DNA of 57,168 bases from Chlamydia sp. 17-3921 (GCF_902705545.1 NZ_CACSHH010000008.1:1-57168); one strand, 5' to 3'; positions 47,422-56,829 are shown, counted from the first letter of the stretch. Numbers and translations are program-made. Notes: generated by a model not told the origin, from the sequence alone.

Positions 47422-48411
47422 ATGAGCTCTTCTGTTGTTATTACTGATTTATGTCAGGAGATTCTCAGTAAACAAAAAGAAGCAGTGGATGCTTTTTTTA
47501 GTTCCTTCCAATGCGAAAATTCTATTCTTCTTGTTGAGAAGATCTTAAAACATTCTGGATGGATATTTTTTTCTGGAGTAGGAAAAAGTGGTCATATTGC
47601 AAGAAAAGTAGTTGCAACTTTACAATCGTTAAGTGAACGAGCTCTATTTCTTTCTCATGGAGACATGCTCCATGGAGATCTTGGTCTTGTGCAAGACGGA
47701 GATATTGTTTGTTTCTTTTCTAAAAGTGGAGAAACGCAAGAACTTCTAAAATGTGTTCCCTATTTAAAAGAGCGAGAGATTACTTTAGTTGCTGTCACTT
47801 CTTCTCCGTATTCTAGTCTTGCTGTCCTTGCGGATCATGTAATCATACTGCCTTTAGTCCCCGAGCTAGACCCATTTAATCTTATTCCTACAACATCAAC
47901 ATTATATCAAATGTTATTTGGGGACTTGCTTTCTATGTTGTTATTACACGGACGAGGTGTAACCCTTTCTACTTATGGGAAGAATCACCCTAGTGGTCAG
48001 ATTGGATTAAAAGCTCAAGGTAGGGTTTATGATTACATGTTCCCAAAAACAGAAGTTCCTTTCTGTTCTCGTTACGACTCTGTAAGCGTAGCTTTAGAGA
48101 CGTTTTCTGCTTATGGTTGCGGTTGTGTATGTATTGTAAGCTCTAACTTTGAGTTACTTGGAATTTTTACAGATGGGGACCTTCGTCGAGCTTTATCTCA
48201 ATATGGTGGTGATGTATTGTCATTATCTCTTGAAAAAATAATGACAAAAAATCCACGAATCATTGAAGAAAATGCTGACGTTGCTACTGCTTTGCAAGTT
48301 ATGGAAGCAAAGAACCCAATTACAGTTTTACCTGTCGTAGATAATGAAAACTCTAAATTTGTTGTTGGCTTACTTCACGTCCATACGTTAGCAAAAGCTG
48401 GTTTATTATGA
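47422..48411 (+). CDS. kdsD: D-arabinose 5-phosphate isomerase (KdsD/KpsF)
   Basis: This 329-residue enzyme makes arabinose 5-phosphate for Kdo, the sugar of chlamydial lipooligosaccharide. A SIS domain spans about residues 30-180 ('FFSGVGKSGHIARKV', 'LSHGDMLHGDLGLVQDGDIVCFFSKSGET', 'HPSGQIGL'). Two CBS domains follow ('FTDGDLRRAL', 'KIMTKNPRII', 'LPVVDNENSKFVVGLLHVH'). Domain order and length match E. coli KdsD/KpsF. It follows the E2 gene by 29 bases. Confidence 0.93.
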   Translation: MSSSVVITDLCQEILSKQKEAVDAFFSSFQCENSILLVEKILKHSGWIFFSGVGKSGHIARKVVATLQSLSERALFLSHGDMLHGDLGLVQDGDIVCFFSKSGETQELLKCVPYLKEREITLVAVTSSPYSSLAVLADHVIILPLVPELDPFNLIPTTSTLYQMLFGDLLSMLLLHGRGVTLSTYGKNHPSGQIGLKAQGRVYDYMFPKTEVPFCSRYDSVSVALETFSAYGCGCVCIVSSNFELLGIFTDGDLRRALSQYGGDVLSLSLEKIMTKNPRIIEENADVATALQVMEAKNPITVLPVVDNENSKFVVGLLHVHTLAKAGLL

Positions 48412-48432
48412 TATCTCATCTAAGAAAAAGTT

Positions 48433-48834
48433 CGGAAGAGAGAGTAAGCCGGATTCTGTCTGCGAGGAAGAAAGGAAATTCTGCCTCGAGGGCAATCATT
48501 CATCTAGGAGATCTATTACTAGATCTCTCAAGCGATTTTGAAAAAGCTTATGAAAAGAGTTAGCTTTTCATTTTTGCAGAAACAAAGTAGCTTTTTTCTC
48601 TTGCTTCAGATAGGGTTTGCATGTCTATTAAGTCTCTTTAATAGCTCCTACTCCCAAAGTAGGAATTTTCAGCCTGTCTATAAAAATTATTTTTATAGCG
48701 GAATATTTTCTGTTGCACTTTCCGTAGCCTTACGACCCCTGGAATTTCTCCAGTATCTTTTCTTATGAAGTCCAGACTTTCCTCTCCTTATACTTTCTTT
48801 TGAAAGTATAAACAGCGATTGCCTTTCTCTTCCG
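48433..48834 (-). ncRNA. rnpB: RNase P RNA
   Basis: Read on the minus strand, the 5' end CGGAAGAGA pairs with the 3' end TCTCTTCCG as helix P1. The conserved P4-side element GAGGAAAGTCTGGACTTC follows at about 48790-48765, and the downstream partner ACAGAATCCGGCTTAC lies near the 3' end (48459-48444). The length of about 400 bases is normal. The RNA is the catalytic part of RNase P, which trims tRNA 5' ends. It starts 7 bases after the stop codon of the zinc-ribbon gene on the same strand. A T-run follows P1 at the 3' end (AACTTTTTC) and may end transcription. Confidence 0.93.
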
Positions 48835-48841
48835 AATAACT

Positions 48842-49606
48842 TTATACAGCTGCTCGACGACGACGACGCTTGGTTGCCGTATTTTCCTGAGTTGTTGCTT
48901 GAGGTTCTTGCCAATAGAGAATTCTCGAACAGTGTTCACAAAAGATCAATCGATCTTTTTTTCTTACAAGATTTTCATGTTGTGGCGTTAAAACAATATG
49001 GCAACCACTACAAACACGATTTTCTATAGGAACTAAAACTCGATCTTTTTTATTTTTAAGAAGACGTTCATAGATATGAAAAAGCTCAGGATCTGTAATA
49101 TTTTTAAGTTCCATACGCTCTTTTAAAAGAGTTCTGCCTTCTTCATTAATCTTTTTAATGCTTTCACAAATCTCTTTTTCGATAATATCACTGCTATTTT
49201 CTGTAGAAGCTAGACTCTCTTTTAAAGAAACTATAAGATCTTCTCCGCTAGTTTGCTTATCCATAAGATCACTGAGTTGATGCTCTAGGGCTCTACGTTC
49301 TTTATTAGCCGCAGTCATTTCCTGAGTCAAAGCGTTAAACTCATCCATTTTTTTTACTGCTGCTTGTTGTGACTCAAGTTTATTGATTTGCTCAGAAATT
49401 TCTTGAATTCGGTTTTCACCTTCTTTAATTTGATGTTTTAAACTTTCCATCTCAGTTTCTTTTTCTTGAACCTTTCTGCGAATGTCTGTTTTGAGCAATT
49501 GAACTTTAGAAAGTTCTTTTTGATGCTCTTTTTTAACACGCATGAGACGAATCATTTTGATGTCGAGTTCTTGAATGGCCAGGATACTTTGAAGGGCGTC
49601 GTGCAT
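48842..49606 (-). CDS. Coiled-coil zinc-ribbon protein (CT398-type)
   Basis: This 254-residue protein has a long antiparallel coiled coil over about residues 10-180, rich in Glu, Lys and Gln. A C-terminal C4 zinc ribbon follows, 'VCSGCHIVL' and 'FCEHCSRIL', near residues 199-230. It ends in a basic tail (KRRRRRAAV). It is the counterpart of C. trachomatis CT398, whose solved structure has this layout and which has been reported to bind the sigma-54 (RpoN) holoenzyme; that is knowledge from a relative. It lies directly upstream of rnpB on the same strand. Confidence 0.9.
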   Translation of the reverse strand: MHDALQSILAIQELDIKMIRLMRVKKEHQKELSKVQLLKTDIRRKVQEKETEMESLKHQIKEGENRIQEISEQINKLESQQAAVKKMDEFNALTQEMTAANKERRALEHQLSDLMDKQTSGEDLIVSLKESLASTENSSDIIEKEICESIKKINEEGRTLLKERMELKNITDPELFHIYERLLKNKKDRVLVPIENRVCSGCHIVLTPQHENLVRKKDRLIFCEHCSRILYWQEPQATTQENTATKRRRRRAAV

Positions 49607-49787
49607 GAAAATTATTCCTTGCTTATGGTTCCTAAATGACCGTAAAATCGCGAGCTTTAGAAGCTATACATGTGAAGAAAAAAGCTAGTTTAGCTCTTTT
49701 TTAGCAAGAAGTAAAGCTCCTTTTTTCTCTGAAAAAGAAATTTTCGATACTTAGTAGGAATCTTTATAAAAATCTGATTAGATTTTA

Positions 49788-50885
49788 TTAAAGAGCCCAA
49801 GTGTTCGTAGATGTAGAAAGTCCTTCTGCTAGAGGAGAAAAGGGGTCTTGAAGTAGGACAAGAAGTTGGCTTGTAGGATATTTTTGGGCTGTATTATGAA
49901 CTGCCTCTATTAATGCTTTTTTGCAAAATAAATTACACTCCATGGGCCATTCGTAAATTCGACCTTTTTGCGGGCTTTTATCTTGTTGAGGAACTTCATA
50001 AGTTGAAGAAAAAAGAGGTAAAGCCACGACTACGACTTTAGCTTGAACAGCAGCTTCTAAGGCCTCTTCATAAGCAAGTAATGCTCTATGATAATATCCT
50101 TCAGCAGCATTTTCATCTTGCTGAGGGAATTCATCTAAACTAGGTCCTCGAACGTGGCCTAGGTGAGATGGAATCTGTTCTTTGTTATTGATTTGTGGAA
50201 GGGTTTTTGTGAATTCTGTGTATTGGGTAAAGCGGGCTTCTGTTGGGAGGAAGGGCTCCGGAGCTTTTGTTGATAAACCTCTTGTATCACACCTATGCCA
50301 ATCACCGTATTTCATTGCTGTAGAGTAGAGAATACTGGATAAATTTGTTGCTACATTAGAAATTTTCCCCTCTTTTGGATCAACGACATTGAAAATCATT
50401 CCTTCTCTTCCCGGGGCTTTGACACCTCTAATGGTTGCAAGAAGTGCGGGACTAAAAGCGAGTTTATAATCTCCCTGTATACCTAAGTTAAATTTAGGAT
50501 TAGCTTTTACTTGATAAAAAGTAAAGTCGCCTTGTTTGGTTATGAAATTTCTAAGAACTGCTTGAGCAGGAATTTTATTAAAATAATTTTCTAGAGATTT
50601 TTCCCAATCCGAAGAAGTTTTTGCAGTTAAATGAAGGTAAGTTATAGCAGCAACAACGGTAAAAAGCGCTGTGGCTATAAAGAAGATAAGAAATACAGGG
50701 TTTGCAAAAACTACGGAGAGAGCTACCCCTAAAACACAGGTTATGGTAGCTAAAGTTCCCAGAATACCCAAGCATGTGATTTTAGCTACTTGTTTTTGTT
50801 TTTGTATTGAGAGTTCTTTTTGAGAAAACTGAATAGCTGTGGGTGTTCCTCCGGAAGGAGGTGTTAAAGAAGGTGTTTTTGTCAT
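49788..50885 (-). CDS. Inc-like membrane protein with possible macro-type domain
   Basis: This 365-residue protein starts with a Pro/Ser/Thr-rich head (residues 1-30, 'TPSLTPPSGGTPT'), as in many type III secreted proteins. A two-helix hydrophobic hairpin follows at about residues 34-88, then 275 soluble residues. The latter reads like a divergent macro fold: 'FITKQGDFTF' (first strand, compare 'I..GDIT'), 'GHVRGPSLDE' (compare 'H.VGP'), a helix 'YYHRALLAYEEALEAAVQA', the strand 'VVVVALPLFSSTYEVP' (compare 'IAFP.ISTG.YG.P'), a second helix and the final strand 'QLLVLLQDP'. The canonical 'NAAN' and GGG loops are not visible, so ADP-ribose binding may be lost. Inclusion-membrane location is inference. 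Confidence 0.72.
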   Translation of the reverse strand: MTKTPSLTPPSGGTPTAIQFSQKELSIQKQKQVAKITCLGILGTLATITCVLGVALSVVFANPVFLIFFIATALFTVVAAITYLHLTAKTSSDWEKSLENYFNKIPAQAVLRNFITKQGDFTFYQVKANPKFNLGIQGDYKLAFSPALLATIRGVKAPGREGMIFNVVDPKEGKISNVATNLSSILYSTAMKYGDWHRCDTRGLSTKAPEPFLPTEARFTQYTEFTKTLPQINNKEQIPSHLGHVRGPSLDEFPQQDENAAEGYYHRALLAYEEALEAAVQAKVVVVALPLFSSTYEVPQQDKSPQKGRIYEWPMECNLFCKKALIEAVHNTAQKYPTSQLLVLLQDPFSPLAEGLSTSTNTWAL

Positions 50886-50962
50886 GCTGAATTTATAATG
50901 TTTTTAATTTCTAATATAAAAAAATCATTATAAACTTTTTTGGGTTTTTTTCTTATATTGGT

Positions 50963-51292
50963 CTAGGGCTTTAATTCAGAGAGGGATGGGGTTTTAGGTT
51001 TTGCAAGAGAGGGGAGAACTTTTAAAGCTACGTAAACCTCGTAAATCATCTGTGACAATAGGTTTCTTATAATAAGAATCAGAGCAGGAAGGATAAGGAG
51101 AGAGAGGAAGTATAGATGGTGAATGCAAAAACCTAGTGTTAATGAACTTCCCACAAATGTTATTAAAGCAAGGCTCGTAAGAGATATGGTTATTAATACC
51201 TTATATAACTTTTTTCTTGACTCACTTTTTGGAGGAAATAAAGAGACTGTTTGGAGAGAAGGCGCATATTCTGTGCTAATAGGGGAAGTCAT
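50963..51292 (-). CDS. Small Inc-like two-helix protein
   Basis: This 109-residue protein has a polar head rich in Ser and Pro ('MTSPISTEYAPSL') and two hydrophobic segments at about residues 33-76 ('VLITISLTSLALITFVGSSL', 'HLYFLSLLILPALILIIRNLL'), with a short tail ending in 'KPKTPSLSELKP'. I chose ATG at 51292; ATG at 51301 and TTG at 51310 are other in-frame starts without a better ribosome-binding site. It lies 77 bases upstream of the larger Inc-like gene on the same strand, and their heads and tails share a Thr-Pro-Ser style. It may be secreted with it. No function is known. Confidence 0.62.
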   Translation of the reverse strand: MTSPISTEYAPSLQTVSLFPPKSESRKKLYKVLITISLTSLALITFVGSSLTLGFCIHHLYFLSLLILPALILIIRNLLSQMIYEVYVALKVLPSLAKPKTPSLSELKP

Positions 51293-51349
51293 TCTATCCA
51301 TTTCATACAAACTACGAGGACACTATTTTATATAGAGAAATGTTTTGTG

Positions 51350-52012
51350 TCATTGGTAAGTATCCCAATGTTTTAATAGTTTTGCTTGTGTACAGAAAAT
51401 AGTTTGAAATTCCTGAAGTGTGATAGGCCCTTGACACCAGTGATGCTTTTGAGGCAGTTTCGGGAAGATTTTAGAATAGGCTCGTACAGATGAAGGGCTT
51501 GTAAGGATAATATGGTCATAGTGAGTAAAAAGAGATTTATTTAGTGACCGAGGCTTTACTGAGTAATGAGGATAGGAATAAAAATTTTTGTTTGTTTCTA
51601 TAAGAAATTTTTTAATAACCGGGCGTGCTAGTGCTGAATGTGGGTAAAGAAGAAAAGCATCTTTTGGTAGAGCTTTTATAATAGAGAAGAAACCTTCACT
51701 TATTTCTTCTGTAGCTAAAGAAATTTGTGCTTTAGGAAGAAGAGATTGAATTCTTTTTTTTGTAGCTTGTCCGAGACAGAGGTAAGACTTATTATTGAAT
51801 AGTGCTTTTGGAAAGGTTTTTAGCATTTTTGAGAGAAATAAAACTGATGAAGAAGGGCTTGTTAGAATAATATGTGTTGCAAGAGGAAAATAGTATTGGG
51901 CTTTTTTGATTTGAGGAGAGCTTTTAGCGTAAGGGGTAATTTGGAGGATTGGGAAAAAGTGTGCCTGATAGCGTTGGGCTGTATAGTGGTTGAGCCCTAA
52001 ATAAAGTGTCAT
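51350..52012 (-). CDS. hemD: Uroporphyrinogen-III synthase-like protein HemD
   Basis: This 220-residue protein closes the linear tetrapyrrole hydroxymethylbilane to uroporphyrinogen III in haem synthesis. Two Rossmann-like half domains are readable: 'HIILTSPSSSVLFLSKML' near residue 46 and 'HIILTSPSSVRAYSKIFPKL' near 166, with 'YLCLGQATKKRI' between. HemD proteins vary greatly and catalytic residues are poorly conserved, so the call rests on this repeated pattern and on the gene order with glyA (CT433-CT432). Confidence 0.82.
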   Translation of the reverse strand: MTLYLGLNHYTAQRYQAHFFPILQITPYAKSSPQIKKAQYYFPLATHIILTSPSSSVLFLSKMLKTFPKALFNNKSYLCLGQATKKRIQSLLPKAQISLATEEISEGFFSIIKALPKDAFLLYPHSALARPVIKKFLIETNKNFYSYPHYSVKPRSLNKSLFTHYDHIILTSPSSVRAYSKIFPKLPQKHHWCQGPITLQEFQTIFCTQAKLLKHWDTYQ

Positions 52013-52200
52013 GGGGAAAAAGTCTTTTTCGAGAAAGTTTGAGATTTATGCTATGGTGAATTGTATTTTGTGTCTTTTAAAGTTTTTTGGCTTAGTTGAC
52101 ATTTTTCGGTTTGAGAGTTAGGCTGATTCTCTAAGCCATAGTTGATGGAGTTTTTAAAGTACAGAGTTGTACAAAAAGCTCTCAGAAACACGTCGAAGTA

Positions 52201-53685
52201 ATGGTTACACTAATGCATAATTTCTTAGAAAGTTCTTCTGATGAAAAACGTAAAGAATTAGCTATTACAGCATATTCTGCTGCTTTAGCTCATCTTCAAA
52301 ATTGTTTTCCTTCTATTGGACAAAGAATCGTTAATGAATTAAGAAGTCAGCGTTCTTGTTTGAAAATGATTGCTTCTGAAAATTATTCCTCTCTTTCTGT
52401 TCAGTTGGCTATGGGGAACTTGCTTACAGATAAGTATTGTGAGGGAAGTCCATTTAAGCGATTTTATTCTTGTTGTGAGAATGTTGATGCTATTGAATGG
52501 GAGTGTGTAGAGACGGCCAAAGAGCTTTTTTCTGCAGAATATGCTTTTGTTCAGCCTCACTCAGGTGCTGATGCTAATTTGCTAGCTGCTATGGCAATAC
52601 TTACTCATAAAGTTCAAACGCCAACTGTTAAAGCCTTAGGGTATAAAACGGTGAATGATCTTTCAGAAGAAGAATACCTTCAATTAAAGACTGAACTATC
52701 TTCTTGTGTTTGCTTAGGACCATCTTTAAATGCTGGTGGGCATTTAACTCATGGGGGTGTTCGGATGAACATCATGTCCAAGTTAATGCGTTGTGTTTCT
52801 TATGGCGTAGATTCTAAAACAGAATGTTTTAATTATTCTGAAATAGCTTATTTAGCTCGGCTTTACAAGCCAACGGTATTAATAGCTGGTTACTCATCAT
52901 ATTCGCGTAGATTGGATTTTGCAATATTGAAGCAGATAGCTGAAGATTGTGGAGCCGTTTTATGGGTAGATATGGCGCATTTTGCAGGCCTTGTTGCTGG
53001 AGGCGTCTTTGTTGGAGTAGAAAATCCAATTCCCTATGCGGATATTATTACAACAACTACACATAAAACCTTACGAGGACCTCGTGGCGGCCTTGTTTTG
53101 GCTTCTAAAGAATATGAGAATATTTTGAATAAAGCGTGTCCGTTAATGATGGGTGGACCCTTACCTCATGTGATTGCTGCTAAAACTATAGCTTTAAAAG
53201 AAGCATTGTCTGTAGATTTCAAGAAATACGCCCACCAAGTTGTAGATAACTCTCGTAGGTTGGCAGAATGCTTTAAACGAAAGGGTTTGCGCTTACTAAC
53301 AGGTGGAACGGACAACCATATCATTGTTATTGATTTAAGTTCTTTAGGTCTTCCTGGAGGGATTGCAGAAGATGTTTTGAGTTCTGTAGGAATTGCTGTA
53401 AATCGGAATGCCCTGCCTTCAGATGCTATAGGAAAATGGGATACTTCTGGTATACGCTTAGGAACTCCAGCATTAACGACTTTGGGAATGAACGTAAATG
53501 AGATGGAAGAAGTTGCTGAGATCATTATAAAAGTACTGCAAAATATTTGTACAAGACGTGGAGATAGCGGCAAAGATGAGGGAGAACTTTCTGAAGATAT
53601 TGCAGAAGAGATTAGAGAGAGAGTTAGTGATTTATTATCGCGCTTCCCCCTCTATCCAGAAATTAATTTAGAAACATTAGTTTAG
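52201..53685 (+). CDS. glyA: Serine hydroxymethyltransferase
   Basis: This 494-residue PLP enzyme interconverts serine and glycine and makes methylene-tetrahydrofolate. The PLP lysine lies in 'TTTTHKTLRGPRGG' near residue 290; 'ENYSS' near 60, 'CEGSPFKRFYSCCENVD' and 'LWVDMAHFAGLVAGG' are active-site segments. It is longer than E. coli GlyA (417 residues) because of inserts such as 'VKALGYKTVNDLSEEEYLQL', a chlamydial trait. The C. trachomatis enzyme is reported to have alanine racemase activity, giving D-Ala where alr is absent. ATG at 52213 is an alternative start. Confidence 0.96.
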   Translation: MVTLMHNFLESSSDEKRKELAITAYSAALAHLQNCFPSIGQRIVNELRSQRSCLKMIASENYSSLSVQLAMGNLLTDKYCEGSPFKRFYSCCENVDAIEWECVETAKELFSAEYAFVQPHSGADANLLAAMAILTHKVQTPTVKALGYKTVNDLSEEEYLQLKTELSSCVCLGPSLNAGGHLTHGGVRMNIMSKLMRCVSYGVDSKTECFNYSEIAYLARLYKPTVLIAGYSSYSRRLDFAILKQIAEDCGAVLWVDMAHFAGLVAGGVFVGVENPIPYADIITTTTHKTLRGPRGGLVLASKEYENILNKACPLMMGGPLPHVIAAKTIALKEALSVDFKKYAHQVVDNSRRLAECFKRKGLRLLTGGTDNHIIVIDLSSLGLPGGIAEDVLSSVGIAVNRNALPSDAIGKWDTSGIRLGTPALTTLGMNVNEMEEVAEIIIKVLQNICTRRGDSGKDEGELSEDIAEEIRERVSDLLSRFPLYPEINLETLV

Positions 53686-53703
53686 TTAGGAGATTGTTAT
53701 TCT

Positions 53704-54279
53704 ATGCCTGATGGAGAAGTTTTGAGATTACGTGATTTTTTAGAACAGAAAATTTTAACTACTCGTCGGGTGTTTTTTTCTGAACCTGTAACAGAAAAAA
53801 GTGCTGCAGATGTCATTCGTAAGTTATGGTATCTTGAGATAACAGATCCTGGAAAACCCATAACCTTCGTGATTAATAGTCCAGGAGGGTCTGTAGATGC
53901 AGGATTCGCTGTTTGGGATCAGATAAAAATGTTGACGTCTCCGGTAACAACTGTTGTTACTGGTTTGGCCGCATCTATGGGCTCTGTTTTGAGTTTATGT
54001 GCTGCTCCAGGACGTCGTTTTGCAACTCTTCACTCTAGAATTATGATACACCAGCCTTCCATTGGTGGTCCAATTACGGGACAAGCAACGGATTTAGATA
54101 TTCATGCTCGGGAAATTCTTAAAACAAAAGCACGTATTGTGGATGTTTATGTAGAAGCAACTCAACAGCCAAGAGATGTAATAGAGAAAGCTATAGATAG
54201 AGATATGTGGATGACAGCCAATGAAGCCAAGGATTTTGGTTTGTTAGACGGAATTCTTTTCTCCTTTAATGACTTATAA
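53704..54279 (+). CDS. clpP: ATP-dependent Clp protease proteolytic subunit ClpP1
   Basis: This 191-residue serine protease forms a heptameric ring. The catalytic serine is in '[13 protein letters not shown]' near residue 97, the histidine in 'SRIMIHQPS' near 122 and the aspartate near '[11 protein letters not shown]' (171 region by family). The N terminus is short and lacks a propeptide. Two clpP genes occur in Chlamydia; by its place beside dapF and glyA this is the CT431-type ClpP1. It overlaps dapF by 11 bases. Confidence 0.94.
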   Translation: MPDGEVLRLRDFLEQKILTTRRVFFSEPVTEKSAADVIRKLWYLEITDPGKPITFVINSPGGSVDAGFAVWDQIKMLTSPVTTVVTGLAASMGSVLSLCAAPGRRFATLHSRIMIHQPSIGGPITGQATDLDIHAREILKTKARIVDVYVEATQQPRDVIEKAIDRDMWMTANEAKDFGLLDGILFSFNDL

Positions 54280-55039
54280 ACATTATGTGTACTCTGGGTC
54301 GGGCAATCGTTTTCTTTTGAGCGAGGAATGCTTATCCATTTCTGCAATCCGTTTATTTTGTGCTCAAGTGAAAGTAGATGGATTTTTGTTATTAGAATCT
54401 TGTCCCACGGCAGACGCTAAGCTTACAATTTTTAATTCTGATGGTTCGTGTCCCGCAATGTGTGGGAATGGACTACGTTGTGTTATAGCCCATCTTTCAC
54501 AAAAACTAGGGAAATCTAATATTTCCGTCATTACAGATAATGGTAGATATTCTGGAACGTTTTATTCTTGGAATCGAATCTCTGTAGATATGACTTTGTC
54601 AGATTGGAAGTTTGCTTCTTACAAAATCCAACATGAGATTCAAGAACTTCCTGAAGAAATGTTTTTTATTGATACAGGAGTTCCTCATCTGGTTCTTTTT
54701 GTTTCTGAAATTTTCTTAGCAGATATTGATGTTTGGGGACGTTCTCTACGTTATCATCCTAAATTTTTTCCTGAGGGAGTAAATGTTGATTTCGTAGAAA
54801 TTCTTGAAAACCAGCAATTACGCCTACGGACTTACGAACGTGGATTGGAAAGGGAAAGTGTAGCTTGTGGAACAGGAGCTGTTGCAGCTGCACTGGTTGC
54901 TGTTTGGCGTAATCTGTTAGAAAAAGATGAGATACTTGTCCATATGTCCATGGAAAATGTAAAAATTTTATTTGATACTAGTCATGTTTTTTTAGATGGA
55001 TCTGTAGTACCCGAGCATGTTTATTCAGATGTACTATAA
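54269..55039 (+). CDS. dapF: Diaminopimelate epimerase
   Basis: This 256-residue PLP-independent epimerase makes meso-diaminopimelate for peptidoglycan. Active-site cysteines are both present: '[11 protein letters not shown]' near residue 70 and '[15 protein letters not shown]' near 200. '[10 protein letters not shown]' starts the first domain. Chlamydial DapF is reported also to racemise glutamate, as murI is absent; that is from C. trachomatis. It begins within clpP (11-base overlap), which suggests translational coupling. Confidence 0.93.
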   Translation: MTYKHYVYSGSGNRFLLSEECLSISAIRLFCAQVKVDGFLLLESCPTADAKLTIFNSDGSCPAMCGNGLRCVIAHLSQKLGKSNISVITDNGRYSGTFYSWNRISVDMTLSDWKFASYKIQHEIQELPEEMFFIDTGVPHLVLFVSEIFLADIDVWGRSLRYHPKFFPEGVNVDFVEILENQQLRLRTYERGLERESVACGTGAVAAALVAVWRNLLEKDEILVHMSMENVKILFDTSHVFLDGSVVPEHVYSDVL

Positions 55040-55110
55040 TATTTTATTATCTTATTTATAATTATTTTGTTATTCTATAGTTTTATTTATGTTTTACTAG
55101 TGTTTTTATT

Positions 55111-56829
55111 GTGTTGGTTTCTGTAACTAACAAATACTCTTTTAAATCTTATCTTGAAGAAATGAGAGAAAGCTTTTCTTTAAGACTAAAAAAAGCCGGT
55201 TTAATATGTATTGCGACAACTTTGATCTGTTTTTTGATCGCAATCTTCATTCAATTTGGGTTAGGGATCGGTTTAATTGGAGTCGGACTTATTCTGAGTC
55301 TTTTTGTTATGGAATACGTCATCAAGTTTACGATAGCTTTAGTACTACTTGTTCTTTTTTGCATATATAAAATTTGATAAAACCCTTTACTCAAGAAACT
55401 CTGTTCACGATAGCTATTATTTGGGAATTCGTCCTTGGAATTTAACAAGAAGCCATGTTCCTTCGACTGTTGATGTATATGATAAAGATCTAGCTTCAGC
55501 TTTTAGTAAGTACAAGCCTGAAGATTTTATTTTACTCAAAATTTCACTGTTAATGGAACATTTCTGTGAAACAGTTCCTACTGAGATGCTAGTAACCAAT
55601 GGAACTATTTTAAGGGATTTTCGACCTAATCCACGCTCTTTGTTTCTGCCTGTTCCGAAGATAAAAGATTATCCTCATGAATTAATTTGCGAAGCTTATC
55701 GGAGCGATGCTGATGCGCATCAAGGAATACTAGACTGTTAAAAAAAATAGCTACAGATTTGAATTTAGAGGTTTTAAAACTGGTCCCCAGCTGTATGATA
55801 ACTACAGAATACCCTACTTCTACAAAAGATCGTGGAAGACAGGGTTTAGTGCGAGTATATTACGAAGAACCCAAAGATAATTTTGTATTTTTAATTCCAA
55901 ATTATCGTTTGCCCCAGGGACCTCTATACATCTCTGAGAGAGAGGTTAGTCAAAATCAAAAAATATGCCAAGGTCTTGAAGAATTACTACAACTTTGTCT
56001 GCATCGTAAAGCTTTTTGTACATTAAGATGGGACAATATTTATTTAGATACCTATCCGTGGTCTCTTATTGATGAACCAGTGTTCCTTCGAGTTCGTTCT
56101 TTATCTCCACAAGTAACAAAACAACATCCGGGAATTGGAATTGCTGGAGAAGCTTTGTCTCAATGGGCTTCAGTCATGGGCAACAAGCAACAAGTAGAAT
56201 GGCTTCGAAATCGCATAGATTCTTTGATGGTTCCACACAGTTTAGGAAGTGAAGATGCAGAAATTATAACATTAAATCGAGACTCTTCTTTGGATCGCCG
56301 TCTTGCAGTTTTTGATGATTCTAAAGTTCAAGAACCTTCTGTTTGTCTTACATCTTTTGAAAAAGAGTATATTCTTTATTGCCTACAGGAACGTGAAATT
56401 CTATTAGAAAAGCTAGATACATACGCCAGTTGTTTATCTAATAATTCTTCAATAGCAGCTTATTTCGACGAAAAAAAAGCTCTCTTCTTATCCTTGTATA
56501 ACAGTAGAAAGGAGAGAAAGGCCCTTATTTCTCGGTACTCTGATAAAACACAGCCTCGAGTAAGTGACGCTATGTTAAAACATTGTATACAGTGGTTAAA
56601 AGAGCTTGTTGATACGTCTTCTGGAAAGAATTCTTTGCAGAAATCTTTACAACTCTGTAAGCATCTAGCTTCTGCACAGGGGACGTGCGTACTTGAACCC
56701 GGCATTGAGTCTTGGTATTGTAGTGTATCTCAAAAAAATGAGTTGAGGCTGCTTTCCAAATTCTTTGTAAAGCAGGAGTTATTAACTCTGTTATTGGAGC
56801 TAAAAAATCAGGAAAACTTACTATCCTAG
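55111..56829 (+). pseudogene. Chlamydia-specific membrane protein gene split by two frame changes
   Basis: Three consecutive reading frames look like one gene of about 570 codons. Segment 1 (GTG 55111 to 55377) encodes 'SFKSYLEEMRESFSLRL' and a hydrophobic hairpin. Removing one T of the T6 at 55355-55360 joins it to segment 2 (to 55741), where 'RNSVHDSYYLGIRPWN' starts the soluble part. Segment 3 (frame 1 again, to 56829) begins in frame as 'LLKKIATDLNLEVLKL' across the A8 tract at 55740-55747 and continues for 360 codons with a coiled-coil-like 'EREILLEKLDTYASC' region. Neither later segment has a proper start or ribosome-binding site. It is probably a Chlamydia-specific DUF family (DUF648 or DUF1347 are candidates by memory). 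Either decayed, phase-variable or carrying sequencing errors. Confidence 0.68.

Noticed and set aside
48538-48768. 76-codon frame on the plus strand
   Set aside because: It lies within the antisense of the RNase P RNA gene, whose conserved elements explain the sequence.
51123-51335. 70-codon plus-strand frame opposite the small Inc-like gene
   Set aside because: The minus-strand frame has the hairpin pattern and a plausible start; the plus frame has no recognisable feature or site.
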